Notes under the pieces: generated by a model
Seen by the model: only the letters and a program-made list of their open reading frames with translations
What the model was told of the DNA's origin: nothing
Database searches by the model: none
Position numbers and translations under genes: made by a program
Source: an uncultured Sphingorhabdus sp.
Lineage (GTDB): Bacteria; Pseudomonadota; Alphaproteobacteria; Sphingomonadales; Sphingomonadaceae
Direction: 5' to 3'
DNA length: 64,000 nt
Assembly (NCBI GenBank): GCA_937873665.1
Contig: CALMYW010000518.1
Coordinates: 107,163-171,162 of the forward strand
Shown: positions 16,539-26,167 of the stretch, piece by piece
How the letters are laid out: every line of letters starts with the position of its first letter
Numbering within the stretch: the first letter of the stretch is position 1

Positions 16539-17666
16539 TCAGCTCAGCAGCACCACCGGGCTGTCGGCGCGCCAATGCATGCTGACCCGGTCGTCCCAGG
16601 TGAAATCTTCCTGATCATGGCGTGACAGGTTGGGGCGCGAGACGCGGATCATCTCTCCGCTATCCAGTTTGATTTCATAGAGGGTGATGTCGCCAAGATA
16701 GCTCATGCCCTTGATCACACCGCGTGCGAAATTGTGACCATCGGGCGCGTCCTGCGCCGCGGCGCGCACCGCTTTCCCTTCGCCCGGCACATGCAGATAG
16801 ATTTTCTCGGGGCGTAGAGCGACCCAGACGTCGGCACCATGCGGGCCGGTAACGCCGTGGTTCAGATACACTTTGCCGATGCCGGGGCAGTCGACTGCCG
16901 CCTTGTCAGGCTCGTCCAAAGTCAGCTTGCCCTCGAAAATATTCACCGAACCCACGAAGTCGGCGACGAAGCGGTTAGCGGGGAATTCGTAGAGATCAGA
17001 CGGCCCGGCTAGCTGCGCGACCTCACCCTTGTTGATCACGGCGATACGACTGGCCATCGAAAGCGCTTCATCCTGATCATGCGTTACCGTGACAAAAGTG
17101 ATGCCCACCTGGTCCTGCAGGTCAGAAAGCTCAAACTGCATCTGCGCGCGCAATTTCGCATCGAGCGCCGAAAGCGGCTCATCAAGGAGCAGTACCTTGG
17201 GCCGCATCACCAGACTACGCGCAAGCGCCACGCGCTGGCGTTGCCCGCCTGACATCTGGTCGGGCATGCGATCCTCAAACCCGCCCAGCTTGACCAGCTC
17301 AAGCGCTTCCCGCACCCGATCTTCGCGTTCGCCACGCCCGACACCACGAATCTTCAGACCATAAGCGACATTGTCGGCCACCGACATGTGCGGGAACACC
17401 GCGTAGCTCTGGAACACCATGTTCACGGGTCGCTTGTTCGGCGGTACATCGCTGACATCAACGCCGTCGATGATGATCTGGCCCTCGGTCGGCAATTCGA
17501 ACCCGGCGATCATACGCAGCAACGTCGTCTTGCCACAACCGGACGGCCCGAGCAGGACGAAGAACTCGCCCGCCATGATGTCGAGATTGACGTTATCGAC
17601 CGCAGTCACCTTGCCAAAGCGTTTGGAGACGTTGCGGATCTGGATGATGGGTTGTGGGTCGGACAT
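16539..17666 (-). CDS. potG: Polyamine ABC transporter ATP-binding protein
   Basis: A 375-residue importer ATPase. Walker A is GPSGCGKT, the signature is MSGGQRQRVALARSL, Walker B is VLLLDEPLSALD, and the C-terminal TOBE domain (about 300-375) is present. The overall form matches PotA/PotG of spermidine/putrescine importers. It is the last gene of the four-gene transporter operon. The ATG at 17664-17666 directly follows the stop of the permease upstream; an ATG six codons earlier (17684) would overlap that gene. Substrate assignment depends on the linked binding protein and catabolic genes. Confidence 0.92.
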   Translation of the reverse strand: MSDPQPIIQIRNVSKRFGKVTAVDNVNLDIMAGEFFVLLGPSGCGKTTLLRMIAGFELPTEGQIIIDGVDVSDVPPNKRPVNMVFQSYAVFPHMSVADNVAYGLKIRGVGRGEREDRVREALELVKLGGFEDRMPDQMSGGQRQRVALARSLVMRPKVLLLDEPLSALDAKLRAQMQFELSDLQDQVGITFVTVTHDQDEALSMASRIAVINKGEVAQLAGPSDLYEFPANRFVADFVGSVNIFEGKLTLDEPDKAAVDCPGIGKVYLNHGVTGPHGADVWVALRPEKIYLHVPGEGKAVRAAAQDAPDGHNFARGVIKGMSYLGDITLYEIKLDSGEMIRVSRPNLSRHDQEDFTWDDRVSMHWRADSPVVLLS

Positions 17667-17667
17667 A

Positions 17668-18510
17668 TCAATGGGATTCCGCAATGGCTTTCACGCCCTG
17701 CAGCTTGAGCGCCACAGCGGTGAGAACGATGGTGAGAATGATGAGGATGGTCGAAGCCGCATTGACCTCTGGCGTGACCGAGAAGCGAACCATCGAATAG
17801 ACCTTCACCGGGAAGGTGATCGTATCGGGGCCGCTGGTGAAGAAGGTGATGACAAAATCATCTAGGCTGAGCGTGAAGGAGAGCAGCGCGCCCGCAATCA
17901 AGCCCGGCTTCATGTGTGGCAGCAAGATGTCGCGAAACGTCTGCCATTCGGAAGCGCCAAGATCCTTTGCCGCCTCTTCTTCTTCCTTGTTGAAGCTTTC
18001 CAGCCGCGATCGGACAACCATCGCTACAAAGGGGAAACAGAAGGTGATATGCGCGATCGTGATCGCCGACAGGTTGAGCGGCCACGGCAGGTCGGTCGGC
18101 CATTGGATCTTGGCAAAAAAGATCAGGAAGGCAACGCCCAGGCAGATTTCGGGAACAATGATCGGCAGCGACATGGTCCCTTCGACCGCTCCTTTGAACG
18201 GAAAGCGGAAGCGCCACAGCATCACGGCCGCCAATGCGCCCAAGACCAGGCTGAATATTGTCGCCAATCCGGCAATAGTCAGCGAATTGACCATCGCCTC
18301 TACCAGCGAGTCATTGTTCATCGCCTTTTCGTAATATTTCAGCGTGAAGCCCTTCCATACGACGTTACGCTTGCTGTCGTTGAAGCTGAACACCATCAAG
18401 ATCAGAAGCGGCGCGTACAGGAAAAACATCGTTGCGCCGACCCAGCCGCGCATCCACGTCTTGCGGGTATATTCTAGCGGCGCGACCGGTGTGCGGTTGA
18501 ACAAGGCCAT
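17668..18510 (-). CDS. potI: Polyamine ABC transporter permease (PotI/PotC type)
   Basis: A 280-residue inner-membrane permease with six predicted helices. The ABC-contact EAA loop is EEEEAAKDLGASEWQTFRDILLPHMKPG, and the sequence has the PotC/PotI-type end (TPEVNAASTILIILTIVL). It pairs with the permease encoded just upstream, with which it shares a TAATG overlap. It belongs to the minus-strand operon binding protein, PotH-like, PotI-like, PotG-like. Length is as expected for the family. Confidence 0.92.
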   Translation of the reverse strand: MALFNRTPVAPLEYTRKTWMRGWVGATMFFLYAPLLILMVFSFNDSKRNVVWKGFTLKYYEKAMNNDSLVEAMVNSLTIAGLATIFSLVLGALAAVMLWRFRFPFKGAVEGTMSLPIIVPEICLGVAFLIFFAKIQWPTDLPWPLNLSAITIAHITFCFPFVAMVVRSRLESFNKEEEEAAKDLGASEWQTFRDILLPHMKPGLIAGALLSFTLSLDDFVITFFTSGPDTITFPVKVYSMVRFSVTPEVNAASTILIILTIVLTAVALKLQGVKAIAESH

Positions 18511-19424
18511 TAGTGTGCCTCCCTGCCCTTGTCGCGCCGCATCGATTGCAGTGCGATCAGGATGAACATTGCGTAGATCAGCAGGAAGGATAATGCCGCG
18601 CCAAAGGGCCAGTCATTGGCGCGCTTGAACTGGCGTTCGATCACATTGGCGATCATCTGGCTCTCGGTGCCGCCCATCAGGTCGGGCGTCAGATAAGCGC
18701 CGAGCGCCGGGATCAGCGTGATCATAACACCCGCCAATATGCCCGGCCCGGCGAGCGGCACGACAATCTTCATCAGCGTGCGCAAATGCCCCGCCCCCAG
18801 GTCAAGGCTGGCCTCAATCAGCGATTTGTCGAGCCGGTCGAGCGCTGCATAGAGCGGCAAAACCATGAACGGCAGGTGGACATAGACCAGCCCGAGTATC
18901 ACGGCGAAATTGTTGTAGAGCAGCTGTACCGGCGTCCATGCCTCCAGCGGCTGCATCCCGACAAGGGTACGCAGCCAGCTTGCACCCTCCCACAACGCCC
19001 CAAGCCCCTTATTGGCATAGCCATTGGTGCCCATCAGCATCATCAGCGCATAGGTGCGGATCAACAGGTTGGTCCAGAAGGGCAGCATGATGCCGAGCAG
19101 CAACCATGGCCGCCATTTTGCCGAGGCGAAGGTAATCGCCATCGCCACCGGAAAGCCGATAATCAGACAGATGAGTGTGACAAGCGCGGCGACAGCCAGC
19201 GATTTCAGGAAGATCGAGAGGTACAACCACTCGGTCGCGCGCTTGTAGTTTTCAAGCGTCCCCGAAATCGCAATATCGGCTGGTCCGGCATTTTCGCCAA
19301 AGCTGTACAGCCAGACGATCGCCATCGGTATGAGGAAGAAAAGCAACAGCCAGAAAAGCGGCGCGCCCGCAATTGCTGCGAACGGCCGCTTATGCTGTTT
19401 CCAATCCTGTAGCCCCCCTGCCAC
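18510..19424 (-). CDS. potH: Polyamine ABC transporter permease (PotH/PotB type)
   Basis: A 304-residue permease with an N-terminal helix near residue 18 and a further five helices. The EAA-type cytoplasmic loop is SLIEASLDLGAGHLRTLMKIVVPLAGPG, and the P-D-L-M-G-G motif (AYLTPDLMGGTESQM) is characteristic of PotB/PotH. It forms the translocation path with the PotI-like subunit. It starts 3 bp after the binding-protein stop, supporting one transcript. Confidence 0.92.
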   Translation of the reverse strand: MAGGLQDWKQHKRPFAAIAGAPLFWLLLFFLIPMAIVWLYSFGENAGPADIAISGTLENYKRATEWLYLSIFLKSLAVAALVTLICLIIGFPVAMAITFASAKWRPWLLLGIMLPFWTNLLIRTYALMMLMGTNGYANKGLGALWEGASWLRTLVGMQPLEAWTPVQLLYNNFAVILGLVYVHLPFMVLPLYAALDRLDKSLIEASLDLGAGHLRTLMKIVVPLAGPGILAGVMITLIPALGAYLTPDLMGGTESQMIANVIERQFKRANDWPFGAALSFLLIYAMFILIALQSMRRDKGREAH

Positions 19425-19427
19425 GGA

Positions 19428-20540
19428 TCAGGCAGCCCGCACGCGGGTGAAGGCCTCCTCATACATCGGCTGCAATTTGGGATTGTACGCGGCATATTCG
19501 CACTTGGCGAGTTCGGCGGCCGAGGGGAAGATGACCGGATTGGTTTTATAGTCTTCCGGCATCAATTCCTTGGCCGCATTATTCGGAGTCGGGAACAGGA
19601 TCGTTTCGGCGATCTTCTTGCCCGCCTCTGCATCGAGCAAATAGTTGATGAAGGCGTGCGCATTTTTGGGACGCGGCGCGCCCTTGGGAATGCAGAGATT
19701 GTCCGAATTGAGCTGGCTGCCTTCCTTGGGGATGACAAAGCCGATATCCTCATCCTCGACCATCGCCTGCGCGATATCGCCATTATATTCGAGGACGACG
19801 TCTACCTCACCCTTGAGCAATAGGTCCTGGCCATTATCCTCATGGAAGGCCTTGATGTTCGGCTTTTGCTTGATCATCATCGCTTCGATGGTCTTGATAT
19901 CGGCTTCGGTCAGCGCGTTGACCGACTTGCCGAGATATTTACCATAGAGTCGGAACATGTCGCCCGCTTCGGACAATACGGCAATTCGGCCCTTATATTC
20001 GTCGCTGTCGAACAGCACCTTCCAGCTATCGGGCGTGCCCTTCACCTTCGACTTGCGATAGCCGATGCCGAGCGAGAGCCATGTATAGGGCATCGAATAT
20101 TTGCGTTTCGGATCATAGGGTACATCCTTGAATTCAGGCGCAATATTCTTTTCGAAGTTGGGAATTTGCGCAAAATCGAGCGGCATCAGCAGATCGGCTG
20201 CCGCCATGCGCTCGACAAAGTCGTTCGATGGAACGATCACGTCATAGCCCTGATTACCAGCCTTCAGCTTGGCGAACAGTTCATCATTGCTGGCGAACAG
20301 CGTCATATTGACGTCAACGCCGCTCGCGCCCTTGAAATCTTCCAACGTGGTTTCGCCGATATAGGTGTCCCAGTTGTAGAAGTTGAGCTTGCCTTCCTCG
20401 CCATTGGCGAGCTTCTTCGCTTCCTTCTCCCCGCAGCCTGCAAGCGCTCCGGTAAAGGTCAAGCCGACGGCGGCAACCCCCATGCCCTTGAGCAGCGAAC
20501 GACGGTTCTGTGCATTGTCGAGAAGTGTCTTGAAATCCAT
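19428..20540 (-). CDS. potF: Polyamine ABC transporter substrate-binding lipoprotein
   Basis: A 370-residue type 2 periplasmic binding protein like PotD/PotF. The N-terminus carries a twin-arginine-like element (NRRSLLKGMGVAAVG) and a lipobox (ALAGCG), so the protein may be exported folded and lipid-anchored. Conserved motifs include NFYNWDTYIGE near the mature N-terminus and the hinge segment DVVLEYNGDIAQAM. The frame is open to 20591, but the ATG at 20538-20540 has a GTGGAG site and gives the expected signal. It is the first gene of the transporter operon and lies 83 bp after a PuuA-type gene. Confidence 0.92.
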   Translation of the reverse strand: MDFKTLLDNAQNRRSLLKGMGVAAVGLTFTGALAGCGEKEAKKLANGEEGKLNFYNWDTYIGETTLEDFKGASGVDVNMTLFASNDELFAKLKAGNQGYDVIVPSNDFVERMAAADLLMPLDFAQIPNFEKNIAPEFKDVPYDPKRKYSMPYTWLSLGIGYRKSKVKGTPDSWKVLFDSDEYKGRIAVLSEAGDMFRLYGKYLGKSVNALTEADIKTIEAMMIKQKPNIKAFHEDNGQDLLLKGEVDVVLEYNGDIAQAMVEDEDIGFVIPKEGSQLNSDNLCIPKGAPRPKNAHAFINYLLDAEAGKKIAETILFPTPNNAAKELMPEDYKTNPVIFPSAAELAKCEYAAYNPKLQPMYEEAFTRVRAA

Positions 20541-20622
20541 GGCTTTGCTCCACCTGTTTATGCGTTCCCTCGATTCCCGAGACTGACGCAAAACCGGCGA
20601 TTTTCAAAGCGTTTTTTTGACG

Positions 20623-22023
20623 TCAGGCATTCCGCAAATACCAGTCATAATCGAGGCGCGGGACTTCGCTGAAATAGCGGTCCTGTTCCACGCGTTTGAC
20701 GATCGAATACATGTCGACAAACCGCTCGCCCAGATAGTCGCGCATGATGCTGGAGGCATGGAAACGGTCGACTGCGGCGAACCAGTTGCTCGGCGGTTTG
20801 TCGTCGCCCGAAGAGTCGCGATCATAACCATTTCCGACGACAGCCGGGCCGGGATCGGTCTGGTTCGCCATGCCGTGATGCATGCCCGCGAGAACCGCAG
20901 CAACCGCAAGATAGGGATTTGCATCCGCCCCGCAGGCACGGTGTTCGACGTGGCGGGTCTTGGGTGCGCCTGCCGGAATGCGGAAGGAAACGGTGCGGTT
21001 GTTGACGCCCCATGTCGGCGCGACCGGCGCATAGCTGTTTGCCTTGAACCGGCGATAGCTGTTGGCGTTGGGGGCAAACAGAGCGAAGCTGTCCCCCACA
21101 TTCGCAATCATCCCGCCAATGGCATGGCGCAGCGCATCGGTGCCTTCGGGGTTTTCGCTGGCGAAGATATTGTTGCCATTGGCATCGTTGACCGAAACGT
21201 GGATATGCATGCCTGAACCCGCCTGATCGGCGAACGGTTTTGCCATGAATGTGGCTTCGAAGCCATGGCGCTGCGCAGTAGCCTTGACCAGCCGCTTGTA
21301 CATGATCGCATCGTCGCAGGCGCGGAGCACATCGGGCTTGTAGCAAAGCGTCAGTTCGAACTGCCCCGGCGCAAATTCCGATATCGCGCTTTCGAGCGGC
21401 AGGCATTGTGCATCGCAAAAAGCGTAGAGATCATCAAAAAAGGGTCGGAAATCCTCGATTTCGCGCAGGCCATAAACCTCTACATTGCGCGGCCGATCCT
21501 TACTGTAGCCCGGACATGCAGGACGAACCATCCCGTCGCGGGTGCGCTTGGGATCGACAAGATAGAATTCCAGTTCAACCGCAACCGCTGGCACAAGTCC
21601 TTGCTCGGCATAGCGATCAACAACCCGTCCAAGCACATGGCGCGGATCGAGATCGTGCGGCGTGCCATCCAGTTCGTAAAAATCGACAAGGAACTGCGCC
21701 GAATTTTCTCCGGCCCAAGGCGTTTTCACCAGCGTTCCGGGCACCGGTTTCATCGAGCGGTCGGCATCGCCATCTTCCCAGACAAGGCCGGTTTCGACCG
21801 TATCCTGACCGGTAATGTCGACAACGGTGATTGATCCAGGGAACATCCGCCCGGTTTCATAAACCGCCAACACCTCATGCTGGCGAAGTCTTTTGCCGCG
21901 CGGCACCCCGCCCATATCGGTGTAGATCATATCTACCGCATCGACATGCGGATTGGCGGCGAAGAAAGCTTCGGCTTCGCTCTTCGGCGCGATGACCGCC
22001 GAGGATTTGGGATGGCTGCTCAA
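20623..22023 (-). CDS. puuA: Glutamine synthetase family protein, PuuA (gamma-glutamylpolyamine synthetase) type
   Basis: A 466-residue glutamine synthetase-fold ligase. Active-site elements present are VELEFYLVD (metal Glu), SEFAPGQFELTL, SGMHIHVSVND (catalytic His) and NSYRRF followed by NNRTVSFRIP (nucleotide and Glu binding). This subfamily joins glutamate to an amine such as putrescine instead of ammonia. It lies between the HemL-like aminotransferase and the potF gene on the same strand. A second member is encoded at 24775-26121; they differ clearly in sequence, so probably differ in substrate. Which amine each uses is unknown. Confidence 0.88.
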   Translation of the reverse strand: MSSHPKSSAVIAPKSEAEAFFAANPHVDAVDMIYTDMGGVPRGKRLRQHEVLAVYETGRMFPGSITVVDITGQDTVETGLVWEDGDADRSMKPVPGTLVKTPWAGENSAQFLVDFYELDGTPHDLDPRHVLGRVVDRYAEQGLVPAVAVELEFYLVDPKRTRDGMVRPACPGYSKDRPRNVEVYGLREIEDFRPFFDDLYAFCDAQCLPLESAISEFAPGQFELTLCYKPDVLRACDDAIMYKRLVKATAQRHGFEATFMAKPFADQAGSGMHIHVSVNDANGNNIFASENPEGTDALRHAIGGMIANVGDSFALFAPNANSYRRFKANSYAPVAPTWGVNNRTVSFRIPAGAPKTRHVEHRACGADANPYLAVAAVLAGMHHGMANQTDPGPAVVGNGYDRDSSGDDKPPSNWFAAVDRFHASSIMRDYLGERFVDMYSIVKRVEQDRYFSEVPRLDYDWYLRNA

Positions 22024-22028
22024 TCTAT

Positions 22029-23387
22029 TTACTCCAGAAATTCGGTAACCGCGTCGTTCAGCACATGGACCAACCGATCAACCTGTCCCTCCTGCGTTGC
22101 CGGAGACAGCAACATCATATTGTGGAACGGCGCAAGCAAAATGCCGCGATTGGCGAGATAGAGGTGGATTGCCGCCTCCAATTTGGGATTCATCGCGGCA
22201 CGCGCCTCGCTGCCATTGGTGGAGGGCTTCTCAGCACAGACAAATTCGACGCGTGCGCCGACATTGACGACGTGCCAGGGCAATTTGTGCGCTGCTATGA
22301 CGTCCTCGATGCCCTTCACCAGTCGCTGTGCGAGCGCCAGCATGTGGCGGTAAGCCTCATGCGTGATCACCTTCCCGACCATTGCATGCATCGCGGTAAT
22401 CGCCAGCGCGTTGGCTGACAGCGTGGTGCCGATCCCGCTATGTCCTGAAGGGCGCGACGCGTTCAACTTCGCCATCCGCCCGGCGATTTCCTCACTGAAA
22501 CCATAAACCGCTGTTGGCACGCCGCCACCGATCGATTTGCCGATCACCATCATGTCCGGCTTGGGTCCATAAGCGTTGCTGTGCCCGCCATAGCCTGATG
22601 AAATGGTGTGGGTTTCGTCGAAAACGAGGATCGTACCTGTTTCGGTGCAGAGCCGGCGCAACGTATCCAGATAGCCCGGCGCGTCGCGCACCATACCAAC
22701 ATTGGTCATCACCGGCTCGGCAAGCACGCAGGCGATGTCGCCCTTTTTCAATTCGCGTTCGAGGGCATTTGCGTCATTAAACTCGATAACGGTGGTCGTC
22801 GGCAAAATATCGTGCACCTGCCCGATCAGGCTGGTGCGCATTTTGGGTTCCCAACCCGAAGGATGCGCGCGCAGATCGACGAACACATCATCAACCGCCC
22901 CATGATAACAGCCGTTAAAAATCAGGATTTTCTTCCGGCCCGATATTCCCCGGCACCAGCGGATGACGGCGCGGTTGGCTTCGCTGGCCGTCGTTGTCAC
23001 TTGCCAGCGCGGCAGGCCAAACATTGCCGACAGCATCGCGCCGAGTTCGACGCCTTTTTCGGTGGGCAGCATATAGCTCAGCCCCGCCCCCGCCTGCTTG
23101 GCCAGTGGTTCGGCGAGCGGCGCTGGCGAATGGCCAAACATGCTTGCTGTATCGCCGAGGCAGAAATCATCGAGCGTGCGGCCATCTACCGTCATCAGCA
23201 TCGCCCCCTTGGCCCCGGCTGCCACCAGCGGCACCGGGCTCGGCCAATCAAGCATCCAGTGGAAAGGTACACCCTGAAACCAGTTCGCAGCCGCTTGGCA
23301 ACCTAACTCAAGGGAAATGGGGTTAGCTTTGCGAAAAGCTGCGACCTCACGCGCGGCGATCCGATCTATTACAGCGTCTGAAATCAT
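22029..23387 (-). CDS. HemL-like class III aminotransferase
   Basis: A 452-residue PLP enzyme in the glutamate-1-semialdehyde aminomutase-like branch of class III aminotransferases. The PLP lysine is K284 in DMMVIGKSIGGGVPTAVYG, and the ring Asp is D257 in FDETHTISSGYGG. True HemL enzymes have a D-E-V-M-T-G-F-R element instead of D-E-T-H-T, so this is probably not a tetrapyrrole enzyme. It overlaps the PuuB-like gene by four bases (ATGA) and is 5 bp from the PuuA-like gene, so it should act in the same amine pathway, for example by removing an amino group from a polyamine intermediate. That role is inferred. Confidence 0.8.
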   Translation of the reverse strand: MISDAVIDRIAAREVAAFRKANPISLELGCQAAANWFQGVPFHWMLDWPSPVPLVAAGAKGAMLMTVDGRTLDDFCLGDTASMFGHSPAPLAEPLAKQAGAGLSYMLPTEKGVELGAMLSAMFGLPRWQVTTTASEANRAVIRWCRGISGRKKILIFNGCYHGAVDDVFVDLRAHPSGWEPKMRTSLIGQVHDILPTTTVIEFNDANALERELKKGDIACVLAEPVMTNVGMVRDAPGYLDTLRRLCTETGTILVFDETHTISSGYGGHSNAYGPKPDMMVIGKSIGGGVPTAVYGFSEEIAGRMAKLNASRPSGHSGIGTTLSANALAITAMHAMVGKVITHEAYRHMLALAQRLVKGIEDVIAAHKLPWHVVNVGARVEFVCAEKPSTNGSEARAAMNPKLEAAIHLYLANRGILLAPFHNMMLLSPATQEGQVDRLVHVLNDAVTEFLE

Positions 23388-24640
23388 AACCGGTCCCTTA
23401 GCGCGTACCAGAGCAATCCCAAAGTCGCGAGCGGACGGGCGAACAAGCGACCACCCGGAAATGGCCGGCTGGGAAGTTTGGCAAAGACATCGAACCCACC
23501 CATCGTTCCCGTGGCAGCCTCAGCCAACAATTCCCCCGCGAGCGTCGTGACCAACGCGCCATGCCCCGAAAAGCCATGCGCGAAAAAGACATTCCCTTTG
23601 CGCCCCAGATGCGGAAGCCGGTTCATCGTCACTGCCACTGCACCGCCCCAGGCATAGTCGATGGGTGTTTCGGCAAGCGACGGAAAAACATCGACCATAT
23701 GCTTGCGGACAAAGGCCGCAATGTCGGCGGGCGGGGTCGGCGCATATTTCTCGCCACCGCCAAAGATCAGGCGCTTGTCGGCGGAAAGGCGGAAATAGTT
23801 GAGAACAAAGCGGCTGTCGGCAACGGCGGCGTCGCTTGGCAATAATTGGTCCGCATCGGGCAATGGCGCGGTTGCTATGTTATAGTTCATGATCGGGACA
23901 GTGAAGCCGCCCAACTCACGGTCAATATCGCCCATCCAATTGTCCGCTGCCAACAGGATATGCTGTGCCCTTGCACTGCCCTGTTCGGCGATAATCTGAT
24001 TGCCGTCGATCCGCCTTACCGGCGAATGCTCGAAAATCGTAACGCCTGCTTTCAGGGCTGCCCCTGCCAGCCCCAGCGCATAGTTCAGCGGATGAAAATG
24101 CCCGCCACGGGCGTCATAAAGGCCGCCATGATAGCCGCCACCGTTGATGTGCCGGCCCAAATCGCGCGGTTGGACAACCTCAGACTCCCAGCCAAAATTG
24201 CGCGCTAGAAAATCGGCTTCGCGCTGCATGTCCGCAAAATGCTCTGGCTTGTAAGCCGCCTCCAAATGGCCGGATTTCAGGTCGCAGGCGATACCGTGCT
24301 GCGATATCCGGCCGTTCACCCGTCCCACAGCGCCATAGGCCAAATCGAAAATCGCTTGCGCCCGTTCGCGGCCAAACTCCGCGTCGATTTCGCGCATTGA
24401 CCAGCGCAGGCCGGGGATTAATTGCCCGCCATTGCGGCCAGAGGCGCCAAATCCGATGGACTGCGCCTCGAACAACGCAACCTTCAGCCCCTTTTCCGCG
24501 CAAGCCAAGGCGGCAGAAAGCCCCGTAAATCCGCCACCGATGACAGCAACCTCATAATCGCCCTCGCCGGCAAAGCTGGGCTGCGTGTCCCACGCATTGG
24601 CGGACGCTTGATAATAGCTGTTGTTAAGCGGATCGGTCAT
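23384..24640 (-). CDS. puuB: FAD-dependent amine oxidase, PuuB (gamma-glutamylputrescine oxidase) type
   Basis: A 418-residue DAO-family flavoenzyme. The dinucleotide-binding motif is VIGGGFTGLSAALACAEKG (Gly35 to Gly40), then GFGASGRNGGQLIPG, the PuuB hallmark loop. The C-terminal FAD segment is FFAHGFSGHGALVTTLAGELLAEA. PuuB oxidises gamma-glutamylputrescine to the aldehyde with release of ammonia and hydrogen peroxide. It heads the minus-strand run puuB, aminotransferase, puuA, pot genes. The PuuC aldehyde dehydrogenase expected next in the pathway is not in the window. Confidence 0.9.
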   Translation of the reverse strand: MTDPLNNSYYQASANAWDTQPSFAGEGDYEVAVIGGGFTGLSAALACAEKGLKVALFEAQSIGFGASGRNGGQLIPGLRWSMREIDAEFGRERAQAIFDLAYGAVGRVNGRISQHGIACDLKSGHLEAAYKPEHFADMQREADFLARNFGWESEVVQPRDLGRHINGGGYHGGLYDARGGHFHPLNYALGLAGAALKAGVTIFEHSPVRRIDGNQIIAEQGSARAQHILLAADNWMGDIDRELGGFTVPIMNYNIATAPLPDADQLLPSDAAVADSRFVLNYFRLSADKRLIFGGGEKYAPTPPADIAAFVRKHMVDVFPSLAETPIDYAWGGAVAVTMNRLPHLGRKGNVFFAHGFSGHGALVTTLAGELLAEAATGTMGGFDVFAKLPSRPFPGGRLFARPLATLGLLWYALRDRL

Positions 24641-24654
24641 GCCTCTCTACTCGT

Positions 24655-24745
24655 CGTCATGCTGAACTTGGTTCAGCATCCATCGTGCAACCGAGACCGA
24701 AGGGTAGAGAGGTGAAATGGACCCTGAAACAAGTTCAGGGTGACG
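24655..24745. repeat. Palindromic repeat, CTGAAC..GTTCAG family
   Basis: A 91-bp element between puuB and the second glutamine-synthetase gene. The ends are imperfect inverted copies (left CGTCATGCTGAACTTGGTTC, right GAACTTGTTTCAGGGTCCAT as its reverse complement). Each arm is a small hairpin around CTGAACTTG. It is a distinct family from the GCGAAGGC and GCGGGAGGGG repeats elsewhere in the window. Confidence 0.85.
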
Positions 24746-24774
24746 GTACTGGGATAGTAACAGAAGCCTCAACC

Positions 24775-26121
24775 TTACACCCGCAGCAGCAAATGCTCGC
24801 GTTCCCAACTGCTCACCACTGACTGGTAGTTGAACAGCTCATAATCCTTCACCGCGTAGAAGATTTCGAAGAAATCCTCGCCCAGCAGGTTGCGGACAGG
24901 TTTACATGCCGAGAAGCGATCGAGCGCGGCCTCCAATGTGCGCGGCAGGGTGCGGGCGCGGTTGTAGGCGCTGCCGGTAATCGCTTTTGCGGGCACCATC
25001 CGGTCGACCATGCCGATATAGCCGCAGACCAAAGAAGCGGCCATCGCGAGATAGGGGTTGGAGTCTGCCCCCGGCAGCCGATTTTCAACGCGGCGATTAT
25101 GTTTATCCGAAATGGGCACGCGGAAACCGCATGACCGGTTGTCCTCTCCCCATTGCACATTGATCGGCGCAGCACTGTCGGGCCGCATGCGGCGGAAGCT
25201 GTTCACATTGGGGGCCCAAAGCGGCGAGATTTGCGGCATGAACTTGACGAGGCCCGCAATATAGCTGCGGAAAATTGCGCTATCCTTGCCGTTGGCATTT
25301 GAAAACAGGTTCTTGCCGGTTTCGGCATCGACCACCGATTGATGGATGTGCATCGCACTGCCCGGCTGCCCTGCCATTGGGTTCGCCATGAAAGTGGCAT
25401 AGACGCCGTGCTGTTTCGCCACCGCGCGGACGACGCGTTTGAACAGGAATACCTGGTCGGCAAGCTTTAGCGGATCGCCGTGAAGGAAGTTCACCTCCAA
25501 CTGCGCGGCACCCATTTCATGGATCATCGTGTCGATATCGAGCCCCATCAGCTCGCAATCGTCGTAGATATGATCGATGATATCCTCATATTCGTTCATC
25601 GCCTCCAAGCCATATGGCTGGCTCGCGGTCTCTGCCCGTCCGCTGGAACCGGTCGGCGGCACGAGCGGAAAGTCGGGATCGACATTCCGGCTGACGAGGT
25701 AGAATTCCACCTCTGGCGCGATGATCGGTTTCCAGCCTTTGGCGGCGTAGAGACCCAGGACTTTCTTCAGGATGGCACGCGGGGCCAATTCCACCTCAGT
25801 GCCATCACCATTATAGGCATCGGCAATCACAAATGCGGTGGGCGATTTGAAGCCGGGCGCGATGCAAATCGTGTCCGGATCGGCGATCAAAATCTTGTCG
25901 GGGTCTTTGTCCCAGATATCCTCGATATCTTCGGGATAATGCCCGTCGATCGTGCAGATAAAGACGCTGCCGGGAATGCGGAGCGACTTGTCACTGACCG
26001 AGGACAGGAATTTCTTGGCGGGCAGAACCTTGCCGCGTTGCACCCCGTTAATATCGGGAACGATACATTCGACTTCGTCGATTTTGTTTTCGGCGATCCA
26101 GTTCGCCAGATTGACAGACAT
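24775..26121 (-). CDS. Second PuuA-type glutamine synthetase family protein
   Basis: A 448-residue glutamine synthetase-fold ligase. Motifs include APEVEFYLVSRN, EMGAAQLEVNF, SAMHIHQSVVDAETG (catalytic His) and ENRLPGADSNPYLAMAASL. The N-terminus (VECIVPDINGVQRGKVLPAKKFL) is typical of the gamma-glutamylpolyamine/GlnT-like group. It is separated from puuB by 134 bp holding a palindromic repeat, and a strong terminator lies upstream beyond the porin gene. Having two non-identical copies next to one transporter suggests that two amines, or two steps, are glutamylated. Confidence 0.87.
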   Translation of the reverse strand: MSVNLANWIAENKIDEVECIVPDINGVQRGKVLPAKKFLSSVSDKSLRIPGSVFICTIDGHYPEDIEDIWDKDPDKILIADPDTICIAPGFKSPTAFVIADAYNGDGTEVELAPRAILKKVLGLYAAKGWKPIIAPEVEFYLVSRNVDPDFPLVPPTGSSGRAETASQPYGLEAMNEYEDIIDHIYDDCELMGLDIDTMIHEMGAAQLEVNFLHGDPLKLADQVFLFKRVVRAVAKQHGVYATFMANPMAGQPGSAMHIHQSVVDAETGKNLFSNANGKDSAIFRSYIAGLVKFMPQISPLWAPNVNSFRRMRPDSAAPINVQWGEDNRSCGFRVPISDKHNRRVENRLPGADSNPYLAMAASLVCGYIGMVDRMVPAKAITGSAYNRARTLPRTLEAALDRFSACKPVRNLLGEDFFEIFYAVKDYELFNYQSVVSSWEREHLLLRV

Positions 26122-26167
26122 TGTTTTTCACCGGTTTAGGGCCGGAAATGGGCCTGCCACATAAGGA

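Noticed and set aside
22029..23387. hemL (glutamate-1-semialdehyde aminomutase)
   Set aside because: The active-site phrase differs and the gene lies within an amine-catabolism operon.
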